Positions 35,211 to 47,200 of a stretch of 64,000 nt of DNA are shown here, piece after piece. Position 1 is the first letter of the stretch; every line of letters starts with the position of its first letter. Source of the DNA: Gorsachius magnificus (Eukaryota; Chordata; Aves; Pelecaniformes; Ardeidae); NCBI GenBank assembly GCA_034008185.1, contig CM067082.1:53899586-53963585 (forward strand), read 5' to 3'. The position numbers were made by a program, and so were the translations under genes. A model generated the notes under the pieces. The model did not search any database and was not told the DNA's origin. It was given only the letters and a program-made list of their open reading frames with translations.

Positions 35211-37194
35211 AGCAACTGCAAGTCCCTGATTAACTGTTTTGAAACAAAATGTGTTTACAATGAGGGGCATACCTGTTCTGTTTCTACATTAAACCCTGGT
35301 GGGGAGTAATACAGTATTTATTCTGCATTAATTACAAGTCACACCATCTTCTTTCTAAGCGGGTACACACTGATGAACCTTCTCCAATGACATCATAAAT
35401 TTTTTGACATGTAACAATGACCTTTAAAAGTGAAAAAAAGAGAAACCTGACAAGCCCTGCAAGCTGCACACCATTTACACAAGAACTCTGTAGAATTTAC
35501 TCTACCTGTGCCATCTGCTTATGCTAGTATCTAGAGGGCTGTGTTAATCGGAGAAAGGGCAGAGTTGACAGAAAATGGTTTTCTTCATTTCAGAAGAAGA
35601 TTCATAGAAAATAACTGGGATTTTTTCAATCTAGTGTCACACATCTTCTCTTCTTGGATAAGGTCAGAATGAGACCTAGTGGAGAAAAAGATGTGACATT
35701 TCATGAGACTCCAATACTTGAAAAGTCTCTCTCCATGTCAATTTAGAATAAAAATTCAAACACTACTGTGAAGCCTGATTTCTGATATATTTCAGTGCAA
35801 GCTCATCAAAATAAATTTAGTTGACAATGTTTTTACTTATTGTCCTGAATTTCACAAAAAATACTAAGAGATACTTGATTACCATGACATAAACATTGCC
35901 ATAACAAAGTCCAAATGGAAAAGGGGCAAAACAACATTTTGGGGCATTACCAGTTCAGACATTTTGACTGTGTTGAAATGAAATGTCAGAATGGTTTGAT
36001 AATCCCCCTTCACTAAGTGACAAAATTGGACCATTCTTCCCAAATGGAACTGTTTCCTGAAACACACCTCCCAGCTGAAACCTGCGCCCTCAGATGTGTT
36101 TCTAACCCATATCTCCTGTGGGATATCCGCAGTATGCAGCTCAGCAGTAGGTTGGCACAACTCATGGTGCTTCAGGAATATGTAAGAATTGTGGCTATGA
36201 GAGCAGAGTACTCTGTCTCGAAGACAGGGTTAGTTAACCCAAGTAAAGCACCAGACTAGCCCACTGGCTTGTTGGCCATGTGTCAGACGGCTAAACCAGC
36301 TTCCCCAGCGCAAGTGCGGATCTGTAGGTCATTCCCCTGCACCAGACCTGCACAGCATGCTCTGTTTCCTGGTGCTTGTTTATTCTGGCACCCAAAAAGC
36401 CATCTGATTACCCTGCAGAAAAGAGCTTCTTCACCTCAGCTGTATTCATATCCCTAGTGCATTAATTTCCTTCCTTCGCTTCCTTGCCCGAGTTTTTTGT
36501 CCATTACCCATCTTGCTTTCAGTTTCACAGGGACAACACAATCATTTTATCCAGATCCTTCCTAAAAGTCACTATTTTCCATGACGGCAATGATCACAAA
36601 CCACACCTGAGTATCAACAGGCTTTCTTTCCATGCTGCTTCTGAGAGTAGGATGAAAAAATTGGAAAACAGAAAAGGAAAAATAAAGCTATGGAAACCTC
36701 TTTATTAATTCTTTCCTCAAGCTTTCCCAGGGCATCTTATTTTATCTGTGTGGGTTTTTATGATTAATTCTCCCCATGGCAAGAAATGTCTTTACTCGTA
36801 TTGAATGCAGTCCTGAATATCTCACCCAAGCTTAACAATATGTAGCAGTAAACCTGTAAACAGAGACAGCAGGAATTTTTAAATATCAGCAAGCTTATTG
36901 ACTGCCTGGATTTTGTTGTTGTTTTCAGATATGCCAAGACTGGAATGACTTTTTCAAACTAAAAAAAAAAAGAAAAAGAAAAAAGTTACAATCAGGGTTT
37001 GCTGCTTTAGTTTTTTTCACTCCAATATGTTACAAGTGTCATTATCTGTAAAAAAAAAAAAATTAAATATGAGGAGTAAAGATGAAAGATATAACTTTGG
37101 AAGACCAATACCAACCAAATTTAAGGAGAAAAGTTTGAAACTTTTTGTCCAAGACAACATTAGGAACAATCTCCTAATACAAATGCCAACAGAC
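35211..37194. other. Unique non-coding sequence
   Basis: About 2 kb with short open frames only (up to about 93 codons) and an A-rich tract at 36961-36986. Positions 37040-37190 may be further 5' sequence of the old CR1 that follows, but I cannot recognise it with confidence. Confidence 0.5.
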
Positions 37195-37968
37195 CCAGCA
37201 AATTTAAGGCTGTACTTGACCTGCTGCTCACAGACAAGGAAGAACAGATGGCAAATGTGTCTATAGACAACAGTGTGGGTTGTGGCGACCATGCAATTAT
37301 TGACTCCAGGATCCAGAGGATGCCTGGGAAGGGGACCTGCTGAGTTAGGGGTCTGAACTTGCAAACTTTGAATTCGTTAGAGAATTTCTAAGCAGAATTC
37401 CCTGGAAAGTAGCCATGAAGGAAATAAGTGCCTTGGAGAATTGGGTTGATTTTATAAAGGAAACTTACTGAGAGCTCAGGAAAAAACTATACTGTTGGAC
37501 AGAAATATAGAATTTCAGTGAAAGGTCCACTTGTCTGAGTACAGAGCCCCTCAGTGAATTAAGATGCAAAAAAAAAAAGAAGCATACAAGATGTGGACAT
37601 GAGGAAAAGCAACAAAGGAGGATGTAAAAGCATTGTTCCAGCATTTAGGGACAACATCAGAAAGGCCAGTGCTCAGCTGAAGCTAAAAATAGGTAGGGGC
37701 ATACTGGGTAACAGGAAGAGATTCCACAGAAGTGCTCATAACAAAAGTTTGGAGAAGATATTTGTCCATTAACAAACAGGAAAAAACAACCTCATGATGG
37801 TTGATACAGAAATGACTAAAACATTTAATGCCTTTTTGCCTCACTGTTCATAGCCACAGCCTGCTCCCAAACTTCTTCTATACCAGTCCAGTCTAGGAAG
37901 CAGAGGGGCAGCCAGTAGTGGAGGGCAACATGGTTAGTGACAGTGTAAGGAAGTTGGATGTGTTCAAT
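37195..37968 (+). mobile_element. Old CR1 LINE copy 4, upstream half (interrupted)
   Basis: This decayed CR1 fragment covers the end of the endonuclease domain and the linker before the reverse transcriptase. The clearest block encodes DLLLTDKEEQ-like followed by GCGDHAII-like residues (about 37217-37300), corresponding to the C-terminal endonuclease region with its conserved Asp-His. Further on, an RKAS-like block (about 37660) and an FNAF-like block (about 37827) belong to the linker. The last codons read VRKLDVFN and end at 37968, exactly where the younger CR1 begins. The 5' edge is uncertain. Confidence 0.8.
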
Positions 37969-38993
37969 GGCTGGATGGCAGGGCTCAGAGGGTTCTGATC
38001 AGTGGGGCAGAGTCCAGTTAGAAGCCGGTAGTTAGTGGAGTTCCCCAGGGCTCAGTACTCGGCCCAGTCTTGTTCATCTTGTTCATCAATGACCTGGGCA
38101 AGGGGACAGAGTGTACCATCAGCAAGTTCGCTGATGACACAAAACTGGGAGGAGTGGCTGATAAGCCGGAAGGCTGCACTGCCATTCAGCAGGACCTGGA
38201 CAGGCTGGAGAGTTGGGCGGAGAGGAACATGATGAAATTCAACAAGGACAAGTGCCAAGCGCTGCACCTGGGGAGGTCGAACCCCATGCACCAGTACCGA
38301 CTGGGGGCTGACTTGCTGGAAAGCAGCTCTGCTGAGAGGGACCTGGGAGTCCTGGTGGATGACAAGCTGACCAGGAGCCAGCAGTGTGCCCTTGTTGCCA
38401 AGAAGGCCAATGGTATCCTGGGGTGCATTAAGAGGAGTGTGGCCAGCAGGTTGAGAGAGGTTATCCTGCCCCTCTACTCTGCCCTGGTGAGATCCCACCT
38501 GGAGTACTGTGTCCAGTTCTGGGCTCCCCAGTTCAAGAAAGATGAGGAACTCCTAGAAAGAGTCCAGAGGAGAGCAACTAGGATGATTAAGGGACTGGAG
38601 CATCTCCCCTATGAGGAAAGGCTGAGATAGTTGGGCTTGTTCAGCCTAAAGGAGAGAAGACTGAGAGGGGACCTCATCAACACATACAAATATCTTAAGG
38701 TTGGAAGTCAAGAGGATGGAGCCAGACTCTCTGCAGTGGTGTCCAGTGACAGGACAAGGGGCAATGGGTACAAACTGAGACATAAGAGGTTTCAGTTGAA
38801 TATGACTGAGGGTCACAGAGCACTGGAACAGGCTGCCGAGGGGGGTTGTGGAGTCTCCTTCTCTGGAGATATTCAAACCCCACCTGGATGAAGTCCTATG
38901 TAACATGCTCTAGGAGAACCTGCTTTAGCAGGGGGGTTGGACTAGATGATCTCCCGAGGTCCCTTCCAACACTTGCGATTCTGTGATTCTGTG
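37969..38993 (+). mobile_element. Younger CR1 LINE inserted into the old CR1
   Basis: A 1.0-kb, 5'-truncated CR1 that starts between reverse-transcriptase motifs A and B (WLDGRAQR-like residues, just after 37968) and ends with the tail attctgtgattctgtga at 38993. The terminal hairpin region reads gatgatctcccgaggtccc, a different subfamily variant from the copies at 219 and 4612. On both sides the flanking sequence is the older CR1, so this is a nested insertion. A shared AAT at 37966-37968 and 38995-38997 might be a 3-bp target duplication, but this is too short to be sure. Confidence 0.93.
37971..38915 (+). pseudogene. Reverse transcriptase remnant of the nested CR1
   Basis: Motif B is GVPQG (38037-38051) and motif C is FADDTK (38127-38144), in the same frame. 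The frame is open from 38022 to 38627, so both catalytic aspartates of motif C survive. Defects visible are a TAG at 38019-38021 where the family has tryptophan, a TAG at 38628-38630 in the C-terminal region (YEERLR then stop, where the family continues to LGLFSL), and a deletion near 38800-38815 that removes the KKFF block and shifts the frame. Motif A and everything before it are missing. The copy is inactive but only moderately aged. Confidence 0.88.
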
Positions 38994-39672
38994 AAATCCA
39001 TGGAGCCAAGTGGGATCCACCCAAGAGTGCTGAAAGAGGTGACTGGTACACTGTCCATTGTCTCTGAAAAAAAATGGCTATTGGGTAAGGTCTCTGATGA
39101 TTGGGAAAAAAAAGTAACAATATGCCCATCTTTAAGAAAAATGAGAATTCAGAAAACTATAGACTGATCAGCCTTACCCCTGGCCCTGCAAACATAGAGG
39201 ACAAAAAGGTAATCAAAAACAGTCATGGTGGGTTTACCAAAGGCAAATAATGGTTGGTCAGCCTGATTGCCTTCTACAATGAAATAGCTGGCTCTGTGGG
39301 CATGGGGAGAGTGATGCATGTCATATGGCTCAGCTTCCATAACTCTTTTGACATTGTCCCAACAGCCTCCTGAGCAGGAAGTCAAATAACCTTGGGCTGG
39401 ACAGAATGCTAGATGGGCTGCAAATTTGTCTGGATCATCAAGTACACAGAGGGCAACACTCATTTGGTGGCTGGTGACAAGCAACCCGCTTCAGACATCA
39501 AAACTGGGGCCAGTGTTGTTCAAGATATTCATTGATGATGTATATGATGATACAAAAAGGAGGTCCCAGAAAATGCCATCCTTAATGAATGATAATGAGT
39601 AGCTGACACCCCAAAGCACAGAGCTTAAGTCCAGAGGGACCTTGAAAGGCAACAGAACCTCACAAAGCTGTG
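38994..39672 (+). mobile_element. Old CR1 LINE copy 4, downstream half
   Basis: The older element resumes directly after the nested copy with residues KSMEPSGIHPRVLKEV, then finger-domain blocks (NYRLISL-like, GFTKG near 39230) and a decayed motif A region (FDIVP-like, near 39350). Many stops and indels are present. Similarity fades after the motif B to motif C region near 39530-39670, so the 3' tail is missing. Together with 37195-37968 it forms one interrupted element. Confidence 0.82.
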
Positions 39673-41801
39673 TTGTCATTTTGTGATTGAAGTTATACAT
39701 TGATTTTTGTAATGTTAGGAACCTGATTTACTCTTGGTGTTACTTGAGTTCTACTGAATATGTTACCAGCTTTAGTATGTGATTGTTTCATTTCTTGTTC
39801 TCTTTCTGGTTTAGATTGTAATTTGGCTTTATCAAAAAATTGTCACCTTTTAACCATTTTTTGACTGAAATTAGACAGTCCTTTCTGAGTTTTCATGTGT
39901 TTGCTTTTGCACCAAGATGAGGTTTGTGAGTACGTTTTTTCTTGGTTGTAGTACCATCATGAAAAATAACATTTTTAGATTCTATGCATCAAGTTTGCTC
40001 TTTTCAGAAACACCCAGTTTGGTCTGTCTCTTCATGTAGCTGTCTATTGCCACACATCTAATTGGCTCCCAGTTTGTCAAGGTGAACTTTTACAATGTCA
40101 AACTAATTTCTGAAAATGTGTATTGTTTCTTTTAACAATCCTTGCAGCCTGAAGAGGCTGGAATGAATTCTGTATCTGTAGCTGCCAATGTTTTTCTATG
40201 TAAAAGAATAACCAATAAGTCCAATAATTTGAATGGATTGGTTTCCTGACCACAGTAACTTGCTTTGTGGCTTGAAGTCAGCAAAGCATTTAAACACATA
40301 TATAAATTTAAACATATAATAAGATTCATTCAGTAAGAGCTCTAATCGCATACTTACATGTTTTACCTTTATGCTTTTAATGCCTCCAGGTATGCTCCCT
40401 GAGCAAAGAAACAAGTCTAGTACTAAAAGTAACTAAATATATGGGTAAAAACATTATCCAATAAGCACTGTACAGAGTTTTAAAGTGTTTTGTTATCAGC
40501 TGTGGACAGAGTTCCCTAATTTTCTTTCAGCACATCTCTACCTAAGACAAATTGAAATTTTCTCTTCTAGTAGCGTATCATGTCTGAAGCATTAATTTCA
40601 GCCTCAACATCAATTACAGGATGTTACCAAAAGTGTTTTGCTATCACTATTATGCTCTAATTAGGTCTCTCAATCCTCCTTCTTGTTTTTATGTTATACA
40701 TTATAGCAACCAAGTCTTAATGGATTTTCAATGGTTTTATCACAGATTTCCTGGAAAACATTAAATCCCAATCAAACCATTAAGGAATTTATTTTATGTC
40801 AGTTTCAATCAGTTCCTTTTCACCCTTGTTACAGGATCAAACCCACCTTGCCTGTACCTTATTTTACAACAGCTGTAACTGATGACATTTTTAGACTTCT
40901 GAGAGGAGCAGTCATTATTCCTCAGAGCTTTGTTTGTACTCTCAAAGTGTTTTCTCGGTTATGTTTTTTGTTATAAATGCCATTTCTATTTCCTCACCGT
41001 GCTGGTTCAAATATTGTGAAATCAAGTTGCTCAAGAGGAGCCCATCCTAACACTTGCAGTCAAGAGTAATTCATCAGATCATGAAATAAACTGGTATAAG
41101 GAAAAAAATTGCCATTATGCTTCTGTAATGGTGTTCTGTATTCTGGTAGAGAGACTAGCCTTTTTTTTCATACTTCAGATGTCCAAATCACATCTGTGTC
41201 TGTGCATGTGCAGGAAAACACAGAGAAAGACTGTGAGATTTAAAGATGTAACTTACTCTTCTCATGAAATAAACATTTATGTCATCATTGAAAGTCTTTC
41301 TTTATTTCAAAATTTTAAGAAAACACTCCAGGGAAAATCTTCACAGAAGCCAAAACTTTCTGTAGATCTAAATAACACCAGAATCTTATCTTAAGAATAA
41401 AATTATTTTTTACATAAAATGTACGGGCAGCATATCAGCAGTAGCATTGACTCACTGGAAGTACATACAGTTTAAAAACATCAAAAAGATCCAAGAAAAT
41501 TAGGAGATAACATGGACAGCCTTATGGTGCAAGTACATTTCTCCCCTTCTGAAGATAAGAAAACTAGGAAATTTCCCTAAAATAATCTTTCACTGCTCGC
41601 AACATCAACCTTAGCAGCAACACTCTGAAAGGTATGTACTGATATCAAAATGGTAATGATGTCTCTTTAGAAGTTTGTATTTATAATGTCAAAATCCTTG
41701 TTAAGAACAGGAAGTAATATAGTAAATATTCACTAGCTATGACAATGAATTTGGTTACCTTCAGAAGAACCTAGGCTGTTTGATACCATAAGGTTTCTTC
41801 A
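39673..41801. other. Unique AT-rich non-coding sequence
   Basis: About 2.1 kb with open frames no longer than about 90 codons and no recognisable domain, RNA gene or mobile element. Confidence 0.55.
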
Positions 41802-42769
41802 GTGGGAGTTCAGTCATATATTCAGTCATGTTTTCTGGGGCCAGTCTTGTTTAATATCTTTATCAATGATCTGGATGAGGGGACTGAGTGCAGCCTCAGT
41901 AAATTTGCAGATGACACCAAATTGGGTGGGAGTGTCCATCTCAAGGGTAGGGAGGCTCTACAGAGGGATCTGGACAGGCTGGATCAATGAGCTGAGGTCT
42001 ACTGTATGAGGTTCATCAAGGTCAAGTGCCGGGTCCTGCACTTTGGTCACAACAACCCCATGCAACGCTACAGGCTTGGGGAAGAGTGGCTGGAAAGCTG
42101 CTTGGCAGAGAGGAATCCGGGGGTATTGGTTGACAGCCGCCTGAATATGAGCCAGCAGTGTGCCAAGAGGGCCAACCACATCCTGTATCAGAAATAGTGT
42201 GGCGAGCAGGACCAGGGAAGTGATTATCCCCCTGTACTCTGCACTGGTGAGGCCCCACCTCGAATACCGTGTTCAGTTTTGGGCTCCTCACTACATGAAG
42301 GACATTGAGGCACTGGAGCATGTCCAAGGAAGGCAATTAAACTGGTGAAGGGTCTGGAGCACAAGTCTGATGAGGGAACTGGGGTTTTTTAGCCTGGAGA
42401 AGAGGAGGCTGAGGGAAAACCTTATGACTCTCTGCAACTACCTGAAAGAAGGGTGCAGCCAGGTGGATGTTGGTCTCTTCTCCCAAGTAACTAGCAATAG
42501 GACAAGAGGAAATGGTCTCAAGTTACATCATGGGCAGTTTGGGTTGGATATTAGGAAAAAGTTCTTTACTGATAGAGTGGTCAAGCATTGGAACAAGCTG
42601 CCCAGAGAGGTAGTGGAGTCACCATCCCTGGAGGTGTTCAAAAAAATGTGTAGACGTGGCACTTTGGGACATGGTTTAGTAGGCATGGTGGTGTTGGGTT
42701 GGCGGTTGGACTTGATGATATTGGAGGTCTTTTCCAACCTTAATGATTCTATGATTCTATGATTCTATA
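41802..42769 (+). mobile_element. CR1 LINE, 5'-truncated copy 5
   Basis: A plus-strand CR1 that begins around motif B of the reverse transcriptase and ends with three exact copies of the octamer gattctat (42745-42768). Its last part (ttggacttgatgatattggaggtcttttccaacc) belongs to a different CR1 subfamily from the copies at 219, 4612 and 37969, which end in CTAGATGA-type sequence. The 5' junction near 41802 is abrupt but blurred by base changes. The element is broken in several frames. Confidence 0.92.
41830..42762 (+). pseudogene. Reverse transcriptase remnant of CR1 copy 5
   Basis: Residues [19 protein letters not shown] lead into an intact FADDTK motif (41904-41921). A TGA soon after (about 41991) and further stops and frameshifts (for example near 42197 and 42345) break the frame. 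The C-terminal part is open from 42370 to 42762 and includes [24 protein letters not shown] residues, then subfamily-specific sequence that runs through the tail. Inactive. Confidence 0.85.
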
Positions 42770-43671
42770 AAGCAAATAGAGCTAGATCTTTTAAATACCT
42801 TCTTTCCAGTATTCTGCCATAGCATAAGCAGCACAATGTATATGAAAAATGTCTTTCTTGTGCCTGCTAGACAAAACTGAACTCTGCCTTTGCTGTTGCA
42901 GAAGTATGACACTGAGATTTAGTAATTAACTCAGGGGAGTTGTCTCAAAAATACCTACCTAGGAAGTTTACTTCTTAGACACTACTAACATTATAATGGG
43001 TATTATTATGTACTTGAAGCAGTATAAAAATCGAGGGAGGTATATCTCCTGCCTTACATGCCAAATAATATCAGAAAGGCCCAGGGCTCTACACATATTG
43101 AGATGCTGTCACATCAGGATGCCCTGCTTTATCTCTCGCTGCAAAGTAGAGCAGGCTGGGAGGACAGAAGTTGCCCTCCTGAGCCACAGTCTGCACCTCT
43201 GGGGAATTCTTGGGGATTATATAGCAGATACTCAGGTGCAAGAAGCTCCCAGGGAGACTCTTTAGTGGAAAGAGAGAATACAATAAACTTTTTAATATAA
43301 AACATAGTTGGAGATTTTATAAACTCTCAGTAACACAAAAGCCCAAAATCCGACTTCATTCATCTTTTGAAGGGAGCGATTAGGCTATGCCTCAGACTCA
43401 CCAAAACTATCACGTTCAAAAGCAGAAGTTTCAAGGTAAAAGGCCCAACGCAGGATGTGTCACGTTGTTACCAGAGGTCTATCTGCTGGGTAGCAGGAAA
43501 TCTGGCAGATTTCCACCGCTCAGAGTGGTAGGTGACACACTTCTATAGGTCAGCCATATGGTAGTTTCAATTGCAATGTTAAGATGGAGCCTTTCCTATC
43601 AAGCCACTTTTCAGAATAGTACTGTACTGGATATCACATTCATCAGCAGTTACACGATGCCTGCATTTCGT
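42770..43671. other. Unique non-coding sequence between CR1 copies
   Basis: About 0.9 kb. Overlapping frames at 42996-43300 (89 and 80 codons) have no recognisable domain. Nothing else is identified. Confidence 0.5.
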
Positions 43672-43731
43672 TTGGACTTGATGAACTTAAAGGTCTTTTC
43701 CAACCTGAATGCTTCTATGATTCTATGATTT
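43672..43731 (+). mobile_element. CR1 3' tail fragment (copy 6)
   Basis: About 60 bp of CR1 3' end: ttggacttgatgaacttaa followed by aggtcttttccaacctgaa and two octamers ending ctatgattctatgatt. It is the same subfamily type as the copy at 41802-42769. It is an extreme 5' truncation, or the only recognisable part of an older copy. Confidence 0.85.
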
Positions 43732-44240
43732 CACCTGTCAACTAACAGGCTGCGAATATCTGTTCTTTCCCCTTACGTGCTCACTGTGTGTATGACATGA
43801 CAACAGCAGGACCACAAAAGTGCTGGGAGGTTGTAAGTCACATGACTTCCACTGCCAGAACATACTTTGTAAGTGTTTTCGGCAGTAGATATATCTCATC
43901 ATCTGGAATTCCTGGCATCTATTTTTACCAGTTAGCGGTGCAGCCCTACTTCTGTAACTGTAGAACAACACGTATTTGTCAGCTGACTGCTAGCTCTGCA
44001 GGCAATTAAAGCTAGGACCTGAAAAATATTTCTAATACGATCACAAGCAGCTAGAGAGAGGCTAGAGATTCATGACGGCAGAATGTGGCAGAAGATCTAT
44101 TTAAGTTTTTCAGACACCTCAGCTGAAAAGGATGTACACATGGGTGTTCACTTCAAGGCATGGATTGATCTGTTTTGTGGCAGCATAACAAACCAGCACC
44201 TCTCTCAAGCTGTTATCTTCTCTGGTTTCTCAGCTTTTGA

Positions 44241-44280
44241 TATTTTTTCTTTTTTTCTGTTTGTTTTTCTATTTTTTTTC
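44241..44280 (+). repeat. T-rich low-complexity tract
   Basis: Forty bases made almost entirely of T runs broken by single C, G or A bases. Confidence 0.8.
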
Positions 44281-47200
44281 AATGTATAGCTCTAGTAGTT
44301 ATAGTTCTTAAAGAAAATGTTTGAAATTTTGTCAGTGCAAAGATTTCTATGTGAGTTTTCAGATATCTCAGAAGAACACTGACAAGCAAAACTTAAAGAC
44401 CCTGGGGGAACCAGAGGAGCCCATACTACCATTCCTTAGTTAGTCCCATCTGTTTCAAGGGATGCCTTACTGGGATGAAGAACAGTGTATTCTGATTTAA
44501 GGTTGAGACCATACCTCTTTTACTCTTCCTTGAATTGGTTTCTGGTTCAGTGTGGACCATATTCAACCCTGACTGAAGCCAAAGACAAAATCCTGTTCAC
44601 TATTGAGCTGGGGTCTTACTACCTGGAAGAGGATAAATCTTTTGCAGTCTGGTGGTTACTGATTTCTTTTCTCCGTGACATCTTCACAGACTGTTTCTAG
44701 CAGATGCAGATGTGTTTATAGCTCTTACTTATAAGATGCTGTAGCATTAGATATTCAAGTACTCTCCAGGTTCCCTGTTATAGAACCAAGAGCAGCTGAA
44801 TCTGGATTTCAGAGACACTCCAGACCCCTGGAAACTCCAGGGTTGCCAGACCTGGGACCATCACGCTGACAAAGCAACCTCAGAGCCACGGAAATGAAAA
44901 GCCTGGACAGGCCCAGGACAAAACCCACCACAATTCTCACCAGGTTTGTCAAAACAGGGAGACATCCTTGAAATACTCCCTTTTTGTTGAATCAGCACTT
45001 TCTAGTGAAAATTCCTGACCAGCTCTCACCTTGGTCTCTGTTACTGTTTTCAGGATCAGTTTTAATGCCAAAAATACCACTAGAAAAGGAATTTTCTCAT
45101 GCCTATTCTAGTAGATCATCTGCTCCCATAGAAATTATCATTTAACTAACAAAACATGCATCAGGAATGCATGAACCCAAGACAGTGGGCCCCTTTCCAA
45201 TTTGAAACTGCATTAGTTCCCACTGTGAGCTTATGTAGGATATAGGACTTGAATGGAAGAAATATAAAAGGTATCATCCATCCCTCTTGCCCAGAATTTG
45301 AGCTGTTAAAGAAAATAACTGTACTCTAACTTTAGCTGTAAATCATATTTGCCTATTTCCAAGCACCTGTTTGTTCGAGGCACAGACCATGCACAGAAAC
45401 ATACCTTTTCTTTTATAATGCACATTGTGCTGAAATGTGGCTGCACAGTACATTCTAATTAATGTTTTTAATTGCCTTTTTTTAACCCCTCATGACCTGC
45501 TGAGTTCCAGCAACTGAGAAAAACAATTAAAGTGAAGCTGAATGAATTTCCTCTTACTGAAGGCTGTCTTATTAAACCGTAGTCATGAAGTTGTTGAATA
45601 GGCACCTGAATTTCCACATTGCAAGTGAAGGATGAATTATTATTCTGTTCAGCAAATCAAGTGCATTCAGTGCATTGGTAACCAAGGTCAACAGTTTGTG
45701 CTCAGGGTGATAAAGTCATAAGACATAAACATTTAAATATTAGCATTGTCATGCAAAGCAGAATTTAAGAGAGATGCTTATTTTGCTATGCCTGGTGTGG
45801 TTTTCCTTGAATATTTGGAAAAACATGGAAATAACCAGAAAGACTAACTTCTGATTTGAATGGAAATTGGAAGAGCAGAATCCTGGTTAACTCTCCTCTC
45901 AGTCAGGCTTTTGCTATCCCGGAGCTGCAGGTGAAAGATGGAAGGTATTTAATGCAGCATATCAAAATACGCCTTGTATGTAACCTGACATCCAGTGCAA
46001 AACGAAACCAGGTGTCCACTGAGATACACGTAACAGTATGAAGCCATTCGCTAAACTGAAAGGTAATAATCGTATATATATCACAAAGCAAAACTCACGT
46101 GAAAAGGTTTGACTGGACTGTCAAACTCATTTACCACAAAATTTTACTTAGCTCATGTGCAGCAGTCTTCTAAAAGATTTAGAAGGCTGAGGCTATTTTG
46201 GTGCTGTATACACGTTGTTACAGTGAAAGAATAGCAAATAATATAATGGAGAGAAACATTTTTATTTTCAGTGCATAAAAGAAGGAGTTTCAGGAAGGCT
46301 CCCTTGAACAACATTCCCTTATGATTCATTTTATATTGTCTTCTGAAAATCTTGGCACTCAGCACAGGTAGGAAGAAGCCACTGAATTAAAGATCACTCA
46401 CTCAGAGCAGGCTGGTGTTTCCTGCATTGCTGATATCTGCCTTTTTATGCCTTTCTTGTCAATTCATTCATCATCATTAGTGGTATTTCTGTCTGTCTTT
46501 GTGGTTTTCAGCTTGTGGTAGGTGGACTCCTGGGGTCCGCATACGGCCTCCAAGGGACCTCAGAAGTTACTCACCACAATAAACTCACACTTGTTGTGCC
46601 TCCCACAGCAAGTTCTTAGGAGGTTGCAAGTAATCACAAAGCTAAAAATTACTAATTGAAATTAATAGATAGCTATGATATGGTTTAAAATTCCCATATC
46701 TGTATGGATCAGCCAAGGGAGCAGCAATTCTATTTTATCATCTGTGAAATAGTATTGCTTACATAGTGGCTAGGGCATTAAACATCCTTATTATATTAAA
46801 CATATTACAGTGGGGTTAAATTTTCTAGGTTTTATTTCTGTAAAATTCCTGTGACTGAAGTAGTTTTATGCACACATTTCTAGCAATGCAGGTATTAACT
46901 GCACATTAGCCAATTTAATTTATGCACTTTTAAAAATACACAGGAGAAATGTTTAAGGATGTTCTATGAGCAAGAAAAAAAGAATTGCTGTTTCCTTTTT
47001 TTTCCTTGCCTGTTGGTTTTTCATTTATTTATATTACTGCTGAAAATGTACACATTTGACTACTTGACAGATGGTAACCGATTCCAGAGCTGAGGAAGCC
47101 AGGAAACTGAAAGCACTCTGTATTTCAGGAAATAATACAGTAACAAGAAGCCTGGCAGCCTTGGAATAGCACAACTTGGAGAGGAAGGCCCTGGACGATA

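Noticed and set aside
38052..38498. 148-codon minus-strand open frame
   Set aside because: It is antisense to the nested CR1 coding sequence (GVPQG/FADDTK frame) and has no recognisable domain.
40990..41030. Possible tRNA-like B box (ggttcaaat) suggesting a tRNA or SINE
   Set aside because: There is no matching A box and no cloverleaf arms around it.
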